In this document: one piece after another, positions 47,590-59,334 of the stretch
Numbering within the stretch: position 1 is the stretch's first letter
Layout: each line of letters opens with the position of its first letter
Origin: Torreya grandis
Lineage: Eukaryota; Streptophyta; Pinopsida; Cupressales; Taxaceae
Assembly (NCBI GenBank): GCA_037957365.1
Contig: JARHVA010000006.1
Location: 8,240,001-8,304,000 of the forward strand
Direction of reading: 5' to 3'
Length of the DNA: 64,000 bases
Position numbers and translations under genes: made by a program
The notes under the pieces: generated by a model
What the model was told of the DNA's origin: nothing
Seen by the model: only the letters and a program-made list of their open reading frames with translations
Database searches by the model: none

Positions 47590-49625
47590 TAGATAAGTGA
47601 AATTCCCAAAGTCTCAAGCACTTCACCAAGTTAGGGTGCTCATGTATTCAAGGTATGACTTGGCTATGTGGTTCTCAAATCAACATGCAAATATAGTACA
47701 TGATATTCCTCAAAATCTTGAAAGGTATTTTCCTTCTTTCAATCTTGATAATGTTGTCACAGTTCAATAACATATTAAATCTTTCAAAGCTAGTTTAAGA
47801 CTCTTGATTGTTTTTCATGAGGATGTAACATGTAGATTTTTTCCATTTACTTTCATAGATGATGTATATGAATGGTTCCTCAACCTTTCAAAGGATTGCA
47901 TAGCTAGATGGAATGGTTTTAATATAATATTTATTGATCAATTTGGTAAAATCATTAGTCCATACATTTTATATCAGCAATTTACCATAGTTAAGAGAGA
48001 TGTGAATGAGCCCATAAGAACTTTCAATGATAGATTCCAAAAAATATTTAATAGAATCATAAATACTTACAAACCTAATGAGGCTTTAGCCTTAGAAATC
48101 TATAAGATGCTTTGGATCCCATGACCTCTGTGTTTCTTAAAAGATCTGCTTAGATCATTAATACACTGGCTTTGGATTATATTGAAGCTATAATAATCAA
48201 TGATCAAATGTAGCCCTAAGGTCAAATGACATATTTCATGCCTAATGTCAATTCAAATTGGCCCATATAGATTGTCATTCCTAGTATACCTACTTTAACA
48301 CTAGTTTAGAACCAATTGCCCTTAATTCATACATAACCTGACCAAAGCTTAGGGTTACTGAATAGCACTGCTAGTGAGCTTCATCTATAAAATCATGGAA
48401 CTATAATGCCCATAACTAGTAGTAATGATCCAATTCATGAGATCGAGACACTAAAGATTTCCAATGACTTAATACTAGAAATGGTCTAAAAACTAAGTGT
48501 TGATTTCCTTCAGTTGCAAAAATAGGCAAGCAATAATAGGGAGAATTATGAAAAAGGTTACTTTGTTTAAAGATTGAATAGGCCTCCAAACAAATTTCAT
48601 GATAACAACAATAATATATCATCTAAAAACATATAAATGAATCTTTGTGATATAGATTTGTCTGATCATTACAATGTTTTTGAAGCATGTCAGAGTGAAA
48701 GGGATACAATTATAATTGTGCCTAACTAAGACAATACTGTAGGTACATCTAGCTTTGCAGGGACATCTCAAGGTTTCATGATAGAGGATTTTGATTTTCC
48801 ATTTGAAGAGGAAAGTGAAACTGAATATACTTTGGAAGATGGAACAACTCTTCAAGATGAGATGCCCCATGAACAAGATCAAGTACAAACTAATTTCTCT
48901 TCAAAAGAAAGCTATGAGGACACTTCATATGAAGTCACTAATGGAATAGAGGATACTGCTGAAGAAGATGACCATAGGTAGCAATTACACCTAGATTTCT
49001 TAAAAGAAATTAAGGTGTTTTGAGAGAGAAATGATGTCCTAGATGTCCCAAAACTAGATGATCTATAATTTAATTGGGTAGAAGAGCTATCTTTCTTCAC
49101 CAAGGAGGAATATGAAGTAGGTGAAACAAGTTAGGAATTGTATTATGACTTCATCAAAAGGTCAGGAGTATAGGACCAACATGTTTATGATGGTAAGATT
49201 TTAGATGAGCTTCATTTAGTTGATTAGGATGAAGAATCCTTTTGGGATGACTTGGAATATTTTTGTGCAAAGATTGGTAGTCCATTTCCACCTCAAAAAG
49301 AACCCAAGAACATCAATCTAAGGATGCTAGCTGAGATACCATTATCGAGTGAAGATGATATAAGCCACTATCTATTTATGGATGAAGTAGAACTAGCACT
49401 CCTATTACAAAGTAGAAGAATTTGGGAGGAATATGATTGGGTCTTAGATTCATATCTTTGATCCATACATTTAAGAAAGCTGATAGGAGACCAAGCTATA
49501 TCACCTAGAAGACATAAACATACAAGTGCTCCTATCCACATGAAGAGGCCATTGAATGGAAGTAATCATGCTTTAAAGTTCTATAGCAGACTAAATAATT
49601 TTCCATTTGATCTGGGAGGTAAGTA
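47590..49625 (+). pseudogene. gag pseudogene of the large LTR element
   Basis: The capsid core is open at 47804-48124: FHEDVTCRFFPFTFIDDVYE with WFLNLSKDCIARWNGFN, then FGKIISPYILYQQFTIVKRD and EPIRTFNDRFQKIFNRI. This is the retrotransposon-gag fold (EDV..F..SL...WF..LP...I..W..F pattern). Upstream, 47590-47800 reads in the same sense across one stop (AMWFSNQHANIVHDIPQNLE). Downstream is an unusual acidic region: 48778-48981 (DFDFPFEEESETEYTLEDG) and 49252-49461 (LSSEDDISHYLFMDEVELAL), continuing to about 49620. No zinc knuckle, protease or RT follows. The acidic tail may be a separate protein or a gag extension. Confidence 0.75.
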
Positions 49626-50278
49626 ATTTATGTAGTTAATATAGGGCTTAATTTAGTTTCTTTCATGTTCTTTGTGTCTTACTCTTTTCCTGCACGTCTC
49701 TTGTTTGTATATACTACCTATTTATATTTGTTTGTTTTCTATTGCTTTGTTCCTTACTATTAAATAAGTCCTTTTTGACAAATTCTTAGCTCATGTTTTA
49801 TCTAATTGATCATGAAACTCCATAGTTTATAAATATGGATGTGAATCCTAAGCATTTGATTAACCATGAGTTGGAAATGTGATCTTAGTGTTATGGATTT
49901 TTAGAAACTAGTAAGGACTAGTGGATAGGTTAACTATTCTATGAGATTTTGAGTTCTGGTCTAAGCTTGGTTTTAAGAAGGATTACACATAAAAGGGTAA
50001 AATCTCAAATTACTAGGACACATACATGTTTTCATTTAATAAACATTAATTTCTTGGGACAAATTTTACAACCAAGATTGTTTGCCTAAAAATCAAACAC
50101 TTGACCAAATCCCTAAACCTAGCTAACCTGGTTCCCAACCTTTGCTAGAAAGTCAAAATGACTTGAAAAAAATTTAAAATAAGATCCTTATTGCAAATTT
50201 CAAAGAGCTTTCTAGGTAAAGGTGATTATAGTAATCTCCACTAGGGCTATGAACACCTAGATGGCAATGGAGCAAGGT
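49626..50278 (+). other. Internal non-coding region of the large LTR element
   Basis: AT-rich sequence between the gag end and the nested gypsy insertion. No motif was recognised. It continues beyond the nested element at 55843-56231. Confidence 0.6.
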
Positions 50279-50623
50279 TGTTATGCCCTTAACCATTGGT
50301 GTGTCTAGGGATATGCATGACCAACTTGTGGCTTACATACCTCTTTTATTTACTTGTTACATTTCTCTATGTTCTTAGATAGGTCAGCCTATGGATTAAC
50401 CTTGGCTAAGTAGCCTATATATAGGAGGTAGTGGTTAGTCTTTAATCATCATGTGAAGTATTCTACTATTAGTGCATTATTATGGAGGTTAGCCCCTCAA
50501 AATGGCTTTGCTATATTATCTAATATTCTATTCTACTGTCAATTATCACTGTGTAATCTCTCATATTTTCTTATTATTCATAATATAAAATCATTGTGTG
50601 AATATCTAAGTAATTCCATTACA
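50279..50623 (+). repeat. 5' LTR of the small gypsy element
   Basis: Matches 55496-55842 almost throughout, with shared phrases such as CCCTTAACCATTGGTGTGTC and TTAATCATCATGTGAAGTAT. The TATA box CTATATATAGG at 50414-50424 corresponds to CTATATATATG in the right copy. Confidence 0.9.
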
Positions 50624-50625
50624 AG

Positions 50626-50637
50626 TGGTATCAGAGC
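50626..50637 (+). other. Primer binding site (tRNA-iMet)
   Basis: TGGTATCAGAGC, a perfect match to the common plant PBS complementary to the initiator tRNA-Met 3' end, two bases after the LTR. Confidence 0.95.
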
Positions 50638-51013
50638 TTTGATTTGGGAAAGTTTCCTATGGCATTTTTTTTGGATCTGGCAAGGCATGGCTTCTAGGAG
50701 CAGTGCAAGTGAAAAAACATAACTTGCAATCTGGGAACAATTAATTTTTTCCATCACGTAGTATTGCTCAAAACATTTTTTTGAAAAAAATATTTAAAAA
50801 AAAGTATAAAATTATTTTTTCCCTCACACACTTATAGTTATTAGATTCATCTCGGTGAGATAATCACAATGGTATATTTTATTGGTACACTTTTTTGGTA
50901 CCAAAAATTTTACTCTAGTGTCCAAAGGTAATCATTAGATTCATCTTGACAACGTGATCGCAATGGTACCATTTCTTGGCACACTTTTTTTAGGGTCAAA
51001 ACCCTCCTAGGGT

Positions 51014-51990
51014 TTGTTTATGATAGGTCCTTTAACTTGGGGAAGAAAAGGGGAACCAAAAACTCCTAAGACTCTTTCTACCGATGACATGGAATCTAAA
51101 ACTTTAGATCTAGTGATTTCTCAGCTTCAAGAGGACATAAAAAACTTGGTGAGGAATGATGACTTTGTTATAGTCCATGATGATGTTTTAGGGATGCATA
51201 AAGAGATTAATGGAGTTCATAGTGAATTGTCGCATATCACTATGCAATTGGCTACCCTCACATCTCAATTTTAGCCTAACAACCCTCCACTTCAACATTC
51301 AAATTCTCCTCTCAATAACTCCCATGATGGTATGAAATTGATATTGATAAAAGTGGACATGCCTAAGTTTGATGGTAAGGATCTTCTCACTTAGATTAAC
51401 CAAATTGAGAATTTATTTGAGCTGCATCAAACCCCTAGTTCTTAGAGGGTGACGGTGGTGTCCCTGTATATGGAACCTGAGCAATTCATTTGGTATCATT
51501 GGTTATGTGCTCAAAAGATAAATAATGGTGCTTCATTTTGGACTATTTTTACTAAGGAGTTGACAACTCATTATCAGAATAATGTCTTTGAGATCTATTT
51601 CAACCAATTAGCCAAGCTGTGGAAAACAACACCTATGAAGGATTATATTCATCAATTTTAGAATTTCTCTTTACAAGTGGAAAATATCACTGAGAGAAAT
51701 TTGATGGATATATTTTTGGGTGGCCTCAAATATAACATCCAATACGAGGTTTGAATGTTTATCCCAACATCTATATCAAAAGCTATCCCTAAGGCATGCA
51801 TGACAGAAAAAAGAGATGGTCAAAAGGAAAACTTTCACTACTGGTCATGATCACAACTTTCCAGCACTATCATTTCCATAGCCCACCAGATTAACACAAT
51901 GAAAAATTGAGGATAAGCAATCCAAAGGGTTATGTTATGGTTGTGATAACAAATGGAGCAAAGACCATCATTATGTTGAAAAGAAGCTAT
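51014..51990 (+). pseudogene. gag pseudogene of the small gypsy element
   Basis: An open 86-residue N-terminal segment (51014-51274) is helical and charged, with heptad-like spacing (LVISQLQEDIKNLV, HSELSHITMQLATL), a likely coiled coil. The capsid core follows: MPKFDGKDLLT (51360), MEPEQFIWYHWLC (51470), FWTIFTKELTTHYQN, FNQLAKLWKTTPMKDYIHQF (51595-51660), FLGGLKYNIQYEV. A decayed zinc knuckle CYGCDNKWSKDHHY is near 51935. Stops lie at 51279, 51393, 51444 and 51659. Confidence 0.85.
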
Positions 51991-52079
51991 TTTACATTTA
52001 AGGTACCAATGATAATGAAGATAATGCAAAAGTAAATGATGCAGATGTAAAAGTTCTTGAGGATAAATCTAAAGACTCT

Positions 52080-53960
52080 CAGCCTACTATTTCATGCCAT
52101 GCCTTATTAGGTATTAGTATGCCTCAAATTCTTAAGGTGATGGGTTTCCTTAAGAAATAGAAGGTCACTATCTAATTGATTTTGGGAGCACACACAACTT
52201 CATCCATAGTAATTTCGCTGCTCATTTGAACTATTTCATTTATCTAGCTCTAAAATTTTAGGTTATGATTTTAGATGGTGGTACTATCAACTATTCAAAA
52301 AAATGTCATCGTATTAAGTTTTCCATGGGAGACTACTTATTGGATTCTCCTATATTTGTTATTCTGGCGGGTGGAGTTGATATTGTTTTGGGAGTCCAAT
52401 GGCTCACCACTTTGGGCACTATTGAGATGAATTTTTAAGAATTAATCATGCATTTTAATTCTGAAGAAAAGAAATTTGAGCTAGGATGATTAAAGGCTAA
52501 ATCTCCCCAACTTATTAACTCCCATCAAATGACAAAGATTCTCCATAAGGGTGTTGAGTGATTTGTAGCTCGTTTTCTATGAAAGTATAGCCAACTCAAC
52601 CATCTCTACCTCATGATATATAACAAATAATTGATGCTCATTCCATTATTTTTAGAGACATGCCAAAAGGACTTCTACCTAGCTGCATGCATGATCACGT
52701 TATCACACTTATTCCTGGTAGTACACCACCCAACATTAGGCTATACAAGTATCCCTATGCCCAAAAAAGTGAAATTGAAAAGATGGTATAAGAGATTTTG
52801 GATGTAGGAATCATTCTCCATAGCCAAAGTGAATACTCTTCACTAGTTGTCATGGTGAGAAAGAAAGATGACACTTAGAGGATGTGCCCTGACTATAGAG
52901 AACTCAACAATTACACTATCAAGGTAAGTTTCCAATTCTTGTCATTGATGATTTGCTAGATGAATTGAATGGTGCTCTTTATTTTACCAAGTTAGATCTA
53001 CATTCTGGGTATCATCAAATTAGGATCTATGATGAAGACATACCCAAAACTGCTTTTAATACTCATGAGGGCCATTATGATTTTTTGGCCTAAAAAATTC
53101 ACCATCTACTTTCTAGAGTTTGATGAATACTATTTTTAAGACATTTTGAGGAAATTTATTTTGGTATTCTTTGATGATATCCTCATTTATAGTAAAAATT
53201 AGGCAGACCATTTGTAACATGTGAAATAGGTACTCTTCATTTTGGAGAAAAATCAATTGTATGCCAAACCTTATAAATGTTCTTTTGGCATTGATGAGGT
53301 ATAATATTTGGGTCATTTGGTGTCTTATGGAGTAAAAGTGGATCCTAAAAAAATCCAAGCAATGGTGGATTGGTTAATTACTAAGACACTCAAGCAACTT
53401 CAAGGATTTTTGGGGCTTACTGGTTACTATCACAGATTTGTCAAAAATTATGGTAGTATTGCAGCCCCACTTACCTCTTTGTTAAAGAAAGACTCATTTT
53501 AGTGGACTGATGTAGCTCCCTGGACATTTGAACAATTAAAATTGCCTGTGTGCACTATTCCAGTATTGGCCACTCCTAATTTTTCTAAGATGTTTATGGT
53601 TAAATGTGATGCATCTGGGTATGGTATGGGTGTTGTACTCATACAAGAAGGTAGACCACTAGAATTTGAAAGTCATCAACTCAAGGGTAAAAATCAGCAC
53701 TAGCCCATCTATGAGAAGGAAATGATTTCGATTTTGCGTGCAATCAAAAAATGGAGAACTTATTTGATGGGTCATCACTTTTAGGTAAAAATTAATCATT
53801 ATAGTCTTAAATATTTTTTAGAACAAAGGTTGTCATCTGAAGAACAATAGAAATGGGTAACTAAGATGCTAGGCTATGATTCTAAAATTGCAAGGACAAT
53901 GTGGTGGTAGATGCGCTATCCAAAAAAGATGAATCAATTTAGGTACTATTGTGTGCCATA
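52080..53960 (+). pseudogene. Protease-RT-RNase H pseudogene of the small gypsy element
   Basis: Protease: LIDFGSTHNFIH near 52172-52206 (normally L-I-D-S-G-S-T), then LDGGTI and DIVLGVQWLTTLG. RT: SEYSSLVVMVRKKDDT (about 52830), [13 protein letters not shown] (about 52890), [15 protein letters not shown] (about 52985), then the catalytic box as FFDD at 53167-53178, where gypsy elements have Y/F-x-D-D. The open piece at 53308-53502 holds GHLVSYGVKVDPKKIQAM and LQGFLGLTGYYHRFVKNYG. RNase H: VKCDASGYGMGVVL (about 53602) and PIYEKEMISILRAIKKW. Catalytic Asp residues are retained; stops and frameshifts are many. Confidence 0.9.
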
Positions 53961-54044
53961 ACCATTTTTCAAGTAGATTGGATAGAGGAATCATGATTAT
54001 AATAGGAACATGATAGTGCTACTCATTATTGGAAATATTGTCAT

Positions 54045-55009
54045 TGATGTCAAAGGCCTAGCATTGGTGATATAGGCCACATAGCATGTATTGTCTAAAG
54101 ATGTTTTTAATATTCATATCTTGGCTAATGTGCATTAATATTTATTTAATATTAATGAATATATTTTTAGTTGCATATAAGTCAAAAGAGGGCCCATGGA
54201 GAAGTCAAAGAGACACAGGGTAAAGACAAAAGAGAAATAGAATGTAATTTCTTATGAAGAGTCATCTTAAGGAATTTCAAGAGTCACCATGTGAAGATAA
54301 AAGAGGGTATGGCACATTTTTACATGAAGGGACACTTTGAGGAATATGAAAAGTCACCAAGATAAAGAAAAAAGAGGAAAGGATGCATTTGCTTATGGAG
54401 GGTCACCATGTGACTTTTCAAATTCAAGGATATTAAAGGTCATGCAAGTTTGGCACCATTTTCTATGAGGATTGAAGGGTCACAAAGGGTGAATGCCAAA
54501 GGTCATTTGGAAATATATAAATAAAGGCTTGAGAAACCATTTGTAATATGCAAGAAGAGAGCATGGTTTGTAATTGTCATATCTAGCTTAGAAGAGCAAA
54601 GAAGAGAAAAGAAAGAGATATTGTAATGTGCTATCATTTATTAAGAAAACAACATTGAGAGATAGTTGTGTGGTATACACAAAAGGGGTTGGTGCTTCTG
54701 TGAGTTGGTGCTCATGAATAGTTGTTGTGTTGGTACTCAACAAAGGGGTTGGTGCTCCTACAAGTTGGTGCTTGTGAATATTGTAGTTTGAGTTAGTGCT
54801 CATTCATATACTTGAGATTATTCTCTGTGGTTTGTCCCACATTGGGTTTCCACATTAAATATAGTGTCTCTCTCTATCTTATGTGGTGGTTATTATTTCA
54901 ATTTTATTGCATATCTTGAATGTATGGTTAAGTGGAATTTGATCAAGTGAAAGTTTATAAGATTCATGATATATTGATTCACCCCCCTCAGTAAATCCCA
55001 TGCTTAACA
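54045..55009. mobile_element. Solo LTR nested in the small gypsy element
   Basis: Gypsy coding sense stops at about 54030 and resumes at about 55015. The intervening 965 bp starts TGATGTCAAAGG and ends TTGATTCACCCCCCTCAG...CTTAACA, a copia-like LTR ending. Flanks GTCAT (54040-54044) and CTCAT (55010-55014) fit a target duplication with one change. No internal domain remains, so it arose by recombination between two LTRs. It contains a 60-bp tandem repeat (54661-54780) and loosely repeated AAGAGTCACCA units (54255-54420). Confidence 0.8.
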
Positions 55010-55482
55010 CTCATGATTTGATTCAAAATATTCAACAAGGTTTAGGTGGATTTGAAAAATTCACATGGAAAGGTAATGCATTATGGTATAAAAATATATT
55101 GTACCTATTTAAGAATTCTCTTCTTAAATAAAAAATCCTTCAAGAACTTCATGCAACTCTAATTCAGGGTCATTCTGAATTTTTGAAAACCTATCACAGG
55201 ATCAAGTAGGATTTTTTTTGGGAAGGTCTCAAGGGGGATGTCCAAAAATATGTGGCTGAATGTATGATCTATCAACAAAATAAAGGCAAAACCATCAAAA
55301 CTCTAGGTCTTTTACAACCTTTATCTATCCCTATCCAACATTGGAAACAGGTATCTATGGATTTCATTACAAGGTTACCAAGATCTGATGGTCAAAATGT
55401 TATCATGGTTGTTGTAGATCATGGAAAGAGGTCTTGTAGAAGCATCCAGAATTGCCACAATGTTGAGGACAATATTTTTTTG
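55010..55482 (+). pseudogene. Truncated integrase N-terminal part of the small gypsy element
   Basis: Readable: EKFTWKGNALWYKNILYL (about 55046), LQELHATLIQGHSEFLKTYH (about 55140), then an open segment at 55252-55509 with AECMIYQQNKGKTIKTLG and WKQVSMDFITRLPRSDGQN. The H-H-C-C zinc finger has its last Cys changed to Tyr (CMIY for C-x2-C). The first catalytic Asp (MDFI) is present, but the core stops at about 55440, right before the polypurine tract. Most of integrase is deleted, so the copy could not have integrated by its own enzyme in this form. Confidence 0.85.
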
Positions 55483-55495
55483 AAGGGGAAGGGCT
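55483..55495 (+). other. Polypurine tract of the small gypsy element
   Basis: AAGGGGAAGGGCT directly before the TGTTATGCCC LTR start. Confidence 0.85.
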
Positions 55496-55842
55496 TGTTA
55501 TGCCCTTAACCATTGGTGTGTCTAGGGATATGTGTGGCTAACTTGTGGCTTACATACCTCTTTTATTTACTTATTACATTTATCTATGTTCTTAGATAGG
55601 TTGGCCTATGGAATAACTTTGGCTAAGTAGACTATATATATGAGGTAGTGGTTAGTCTTTAATCATCATGTGAAGTATTCTTCTATTAGTACATTGTTGT
55701 GGAGGTTTCCCCCTTAAAGTGGCTTTCCTATATTATCTAGTATTTTGTTCTGCTATCAATTATCATTGTGTAATCTGTCATATTTTCTTATTCTACATAA
55801 TATAAAACCATTATGTGTAAGTATCTAAGTAATTTCATTACA
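55496..55842 (+). repeat. 3' LTR of the small gypsy element
   Basis: Partner of 50279-50623; see that entry for shared phrases and edges. Confidence 0.9.
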
Positions 55843-56231
55843 AAGGCCTTGAGTGGAGCCAAAGACATCTCTATCGAGGCTATGGATGCTTGGCTGGTAG
55901 TAGAACAATGCCCAATCTTTATTTGAGCTAAAGCATGGTTCTTAATGAATATCCAAACATGCTTAAAGATAGTGTTAATGATTGAAACCATGAACCTGGA
56001 AGTTGTTTTCTAAATTATGTGGCAATGATGAAGTGGAATTAAAGCACACACACAACATGATTGAGTTTTGATGTTTGATATTAATTTTTCATATGTAAGA
56101 TTTGTTCTAACCATGAGCTAATCTTAATAATGGTGCTTGATCAAATGAAATAAGTAACTTAATTATTTGTCTAAACTAGAGTCTCTAAATTCTAATATAT
56201 TACTATGTTTCCCTTAGAATTCACCATTTAT
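55843..56231 (+). other. Continuation of the large LTR element's internal domain
   Basis: Sequence between the nested element and the right LTR. No clear polypurine tract before 56232 and no coding sequence recognised. Confidence 0.6.
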
Positions 56232-59200
56232 TGAGGTCAACACACCCCCATTTCTAAAAAATGGGGATCCAGGTGTCAAATTATACAAATTTGTACATTG
56301 AAATTGAAGATTCACTTGATTATAGTGGCATTAGCATGATTGCACATTATTTTTATTTGAATATCATCCACACCATGGTCTAGCTAACTTATTTGTTCAT
56401 GGTTCTAGTTTAATCTTATCTAAGGTGCTAACATTGGATATTTGTGTTTTAGGTTGCAAGTTTAATGGAGCCCATTTAGGAATGAACATGCTTAGGGTTT
56501 TGTGCTTCAATGTTAAATTAATATTTTACTAACCTTGGTCTATAATTGATTAATTAAATTCATATTTTGAAACCTAAGCCTAATGTTTTACCTAGACCTT
56601 TTAATTCAAATTTAAATTTGGCTGGAACTTTTTATTTAAATTTAAATGGGAACAAATTAATCATACCATGGACTTAGTTTAATTTTTATCCTGAGGCTTG
56701 GTCATGTTTTTTAACACAACCAAATGTTAAGCTAAAAATCCTATGCTTTGTCTCTTTTATGCCTCGTGATCACTTTGTTCCCTTCTATCCTAGATTAGTC
56801 TAAATAATCACATGGTCCATTTGTTATAAGACTTAGCCTAAAGTCTTATCCTAAGGTTTATCATATTTATTAATATGATAAAAACCTTAGGCTAAGACTT
56901 TACACTATGTCTTTATTATTCATGGTGTCCTTTTATTTTAGGTTTCTAACATTGGTCCAAAGTATTTATGCCTTGGTCCCTTTTAATTCATGAGGTCCCT
57001 TCTAATATGTTTAGGACTTCGTTTAAATCTATTATCCGAAGTGATTTATGTATATGCTCCTAAGTTTAAATTTCATTCTTGTTTGAAGGATAAATGATCC
57101 ATGTTAGCTCAGATCAGATTGATTAAATGATGTGAGTCAAGTCAAGACTTCAACGGACAAAAGGTTTTTGAGTAGCTAGTGGTGGTACATCTATCAAATC
57201 TTGATATAATGATCCATGTTTACTCATATAATATGGATCCAACGAAGTGTGATAAGTAATGAAAAGTCAAACCCTAACCAAAGAGTTAAACCCTAAGCAT
57301 GTTCTTGAGATATATGGTCCATGTGAGCTTGGTATAGTTAATTGAATGATGCATGCAACATTTAATTGCCAAAGGTTCTCTAGAGATATATGGGGGTGAA
57401 AAGTGTCACCATCTACAAAGAGCACAAAATCACCAAGCAGTCATCTTATGGCACACACAAGAAACATGATGAACCCAGGAATGACAAGTGGCAAGCTTAG
57501 TAGAGAGCCTCATGGACATGTTTAAAATTGGTGCTCACACTACCATTAATGACATTCATGTAGATGTTAAATGATGAGCATGAGGATGCCAATTTTAATA
57601 CAACAAAGAGCCTAGATGACATGTTTAAAATTGATGGTCATGCACTCGTCAAAGACGTTCAAATGGACATCAAATGATGGGCATGAGGACGTCAATTTTA
57701 AAAATAGTAAAGGATTTTAAGTATGAATTTAAAATTAATGATCACACACCCATCAAAGACATTCATGCCAATGTTAAATGATGGGAAGTAGATGTCAATT
57801 TTAAGATAGCTGCTTGGATCCAAATTCAAATATAATGATCATATTTTGAATAATGATGAGCAGAATGCCATAAGGATGTCAGGAAAATGCCACATCTAAG
57901 CCACATGAGTGCCATGTGCTAAATTAGAGGCTTTATATACCTATTAATGTAAAGGTAGGGATCTAAGCTTATGATGTTAGAGCTCACGACTACCATTGGA
58001 GCACTATTAGAACCTACAGGGCAACCCTGGTAAGGTGAGGACCATAACCAAAACTTGTGACCATTATGATTGATTCGAAGGGATCTAAATTGTTACTTGT
58101 GTAAAGATAAGTTGAGTTAAAGTCCATTAACAAGTATTTTAAAAGTATTTAACCAATTATGGAGGACCTCACCTGTATCCTTAAGCAACTTGGAGATATG
58201 ACAGTGCATTTATTGGGTAGCATTAGAAAGCAATGAAGACCTTACAGTAGGAATAAAACACTTCATCAGTCAAAGGGTTCTCAAAGTCAAAATATTCCTC
58301 CTATGGCTAAACCTTATCCATTTTAGAAGTGGAATATTCTATTTGCAAAGGCATGTGTAGTTTGTAAAACACATTGCTTATAGATCAGTCCATTGGGAAA
58401 GTCTAGTGTATTTCTAGAGCATTTGTGGAAAGGATAGTTATCCCTACACTTATATTTTTTTCATTGGTTAGGACTGACTAACATACCACCTTGATCATTC
58501 TATAAAAGGGGTATTTTCAATTGTAAAAAGGAGAGGGAGTTTTTAGATTCAAATTACTTTGTAAACTTGGAGCAATTAATATAAGTAAAGAATTTTGCAA
58601 AGATTAACTAGCATTTGCTTGTGTTCATTGTTATCATGCCTTATCTCTCACTTATTTGTTCTTATTTTCAGATTTGAATGGTTCTTATGAAGTCTTGGTG
58701 TGCATATTTTAATTGTAGAGTTGTTAACTTGTGCCAATGCTAGGTTAACTAAAAGTTCTGTGGTTCATTTCATTTCCTTTACTATTATAGGATTTGGGCT
58801 AATGTTATGTGCTTGTAGGGGTAAATTTTTAAAGTGAGCAAGGTTATTATTTCCTTTATTCCCACCTTCTTTAGGGTTTCCCTAATGTGTGATAGGATTT
58901 GGGATTAAGCTATTCAATGTTACACATTGGTTAAGTGTATGCCTGGATGATATTTGAACTTTGTCATGATGTTTGGAATAAAGATCAACAACAACTCTTC
59001 TCTGACCTACCCTTCCTTTTGCTTATTTTTTAACCAATTCACTCTAGTTTAATTGTCATTATAAATATCCACCTTAGATTAGTTCTTGATCATAATTCAT
59101 TGTTCTTGGCATAGATACTTCATATTTTGCATAGATCTATTATTTGGCCATGGAGGCTCCCAACCACCAAATATTATAAAAATTGTGAAATAATAACTTA

Positions 59201-59334
59201 TTATATCTTTGTTACATCAAAGATAACATGATTATGACAACCTAAAACTCATGTACTGAGTTCTTAAGAATTCTAAAATGAGAAGTGTTTCTTAAAGACT
59301 TTGGGCACTTGTGATACACATTTAGGCATTAACA
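56232..59334 (+). repeat. 3' LTR of the large gag-only element
   Basis: Partner of 44004-47053. Both edges are set by loss of similarity. On its right the transposase-like gene resumes at once. The (TATATAC) TATA box and the roughly 100-bp inner repeats are present. Confidence 0.85.

Larger units (their letters stand above)
50279..55842 (+). mobile_element. Small Ty3/gypsy LTR retrotransposon with defined boundaries
   Basis: LTRs of 345 and 347 bp (50279-50623, 55496-55842) start TGTTATGCCC and end CATTACA. Flanks AAGGT (50274-50278) and AAGGC (55843-55847) are a target duplication with one change. A perfect tRNA-iMet PBS follows the left LTR and a polypurine tract precedes the right one. 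Gag, protease, RT and RNase H are present as pseudogenes; integrase is cut short. A 965-bp solo LTR (54045-55009) lies between RNase H and integrase. Confidence 0.9.
44004..59334 (+). mobile_element. Large gag-only LTR retrotransposon with nested insertion
   Basis: Two repeats of about 3.05 and 3.10 kb (44004-47053, 56232-59334), both starting TGAGGTCAACA and ending near TTAGGCAT..CA, flank a domain containing only gag-like sequence. A 5.56-kb gypsy element at 50279-55842 is nested in it; without this the element would be about 9.8 kb. It interrupts a transposase-like gene whose two halves abut its ends. No PBS, polypurine tract or exact target duplication could be made out, probably through age. 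It must have relied on proteins from another element. Confidence 0.8.

Noticed and set aside
50620..50640. tRNA-like match TGGTATCAGAGC
   Set aside because: It is a primer binding site placed right after an LTR; no cloverleaf surrounds it.
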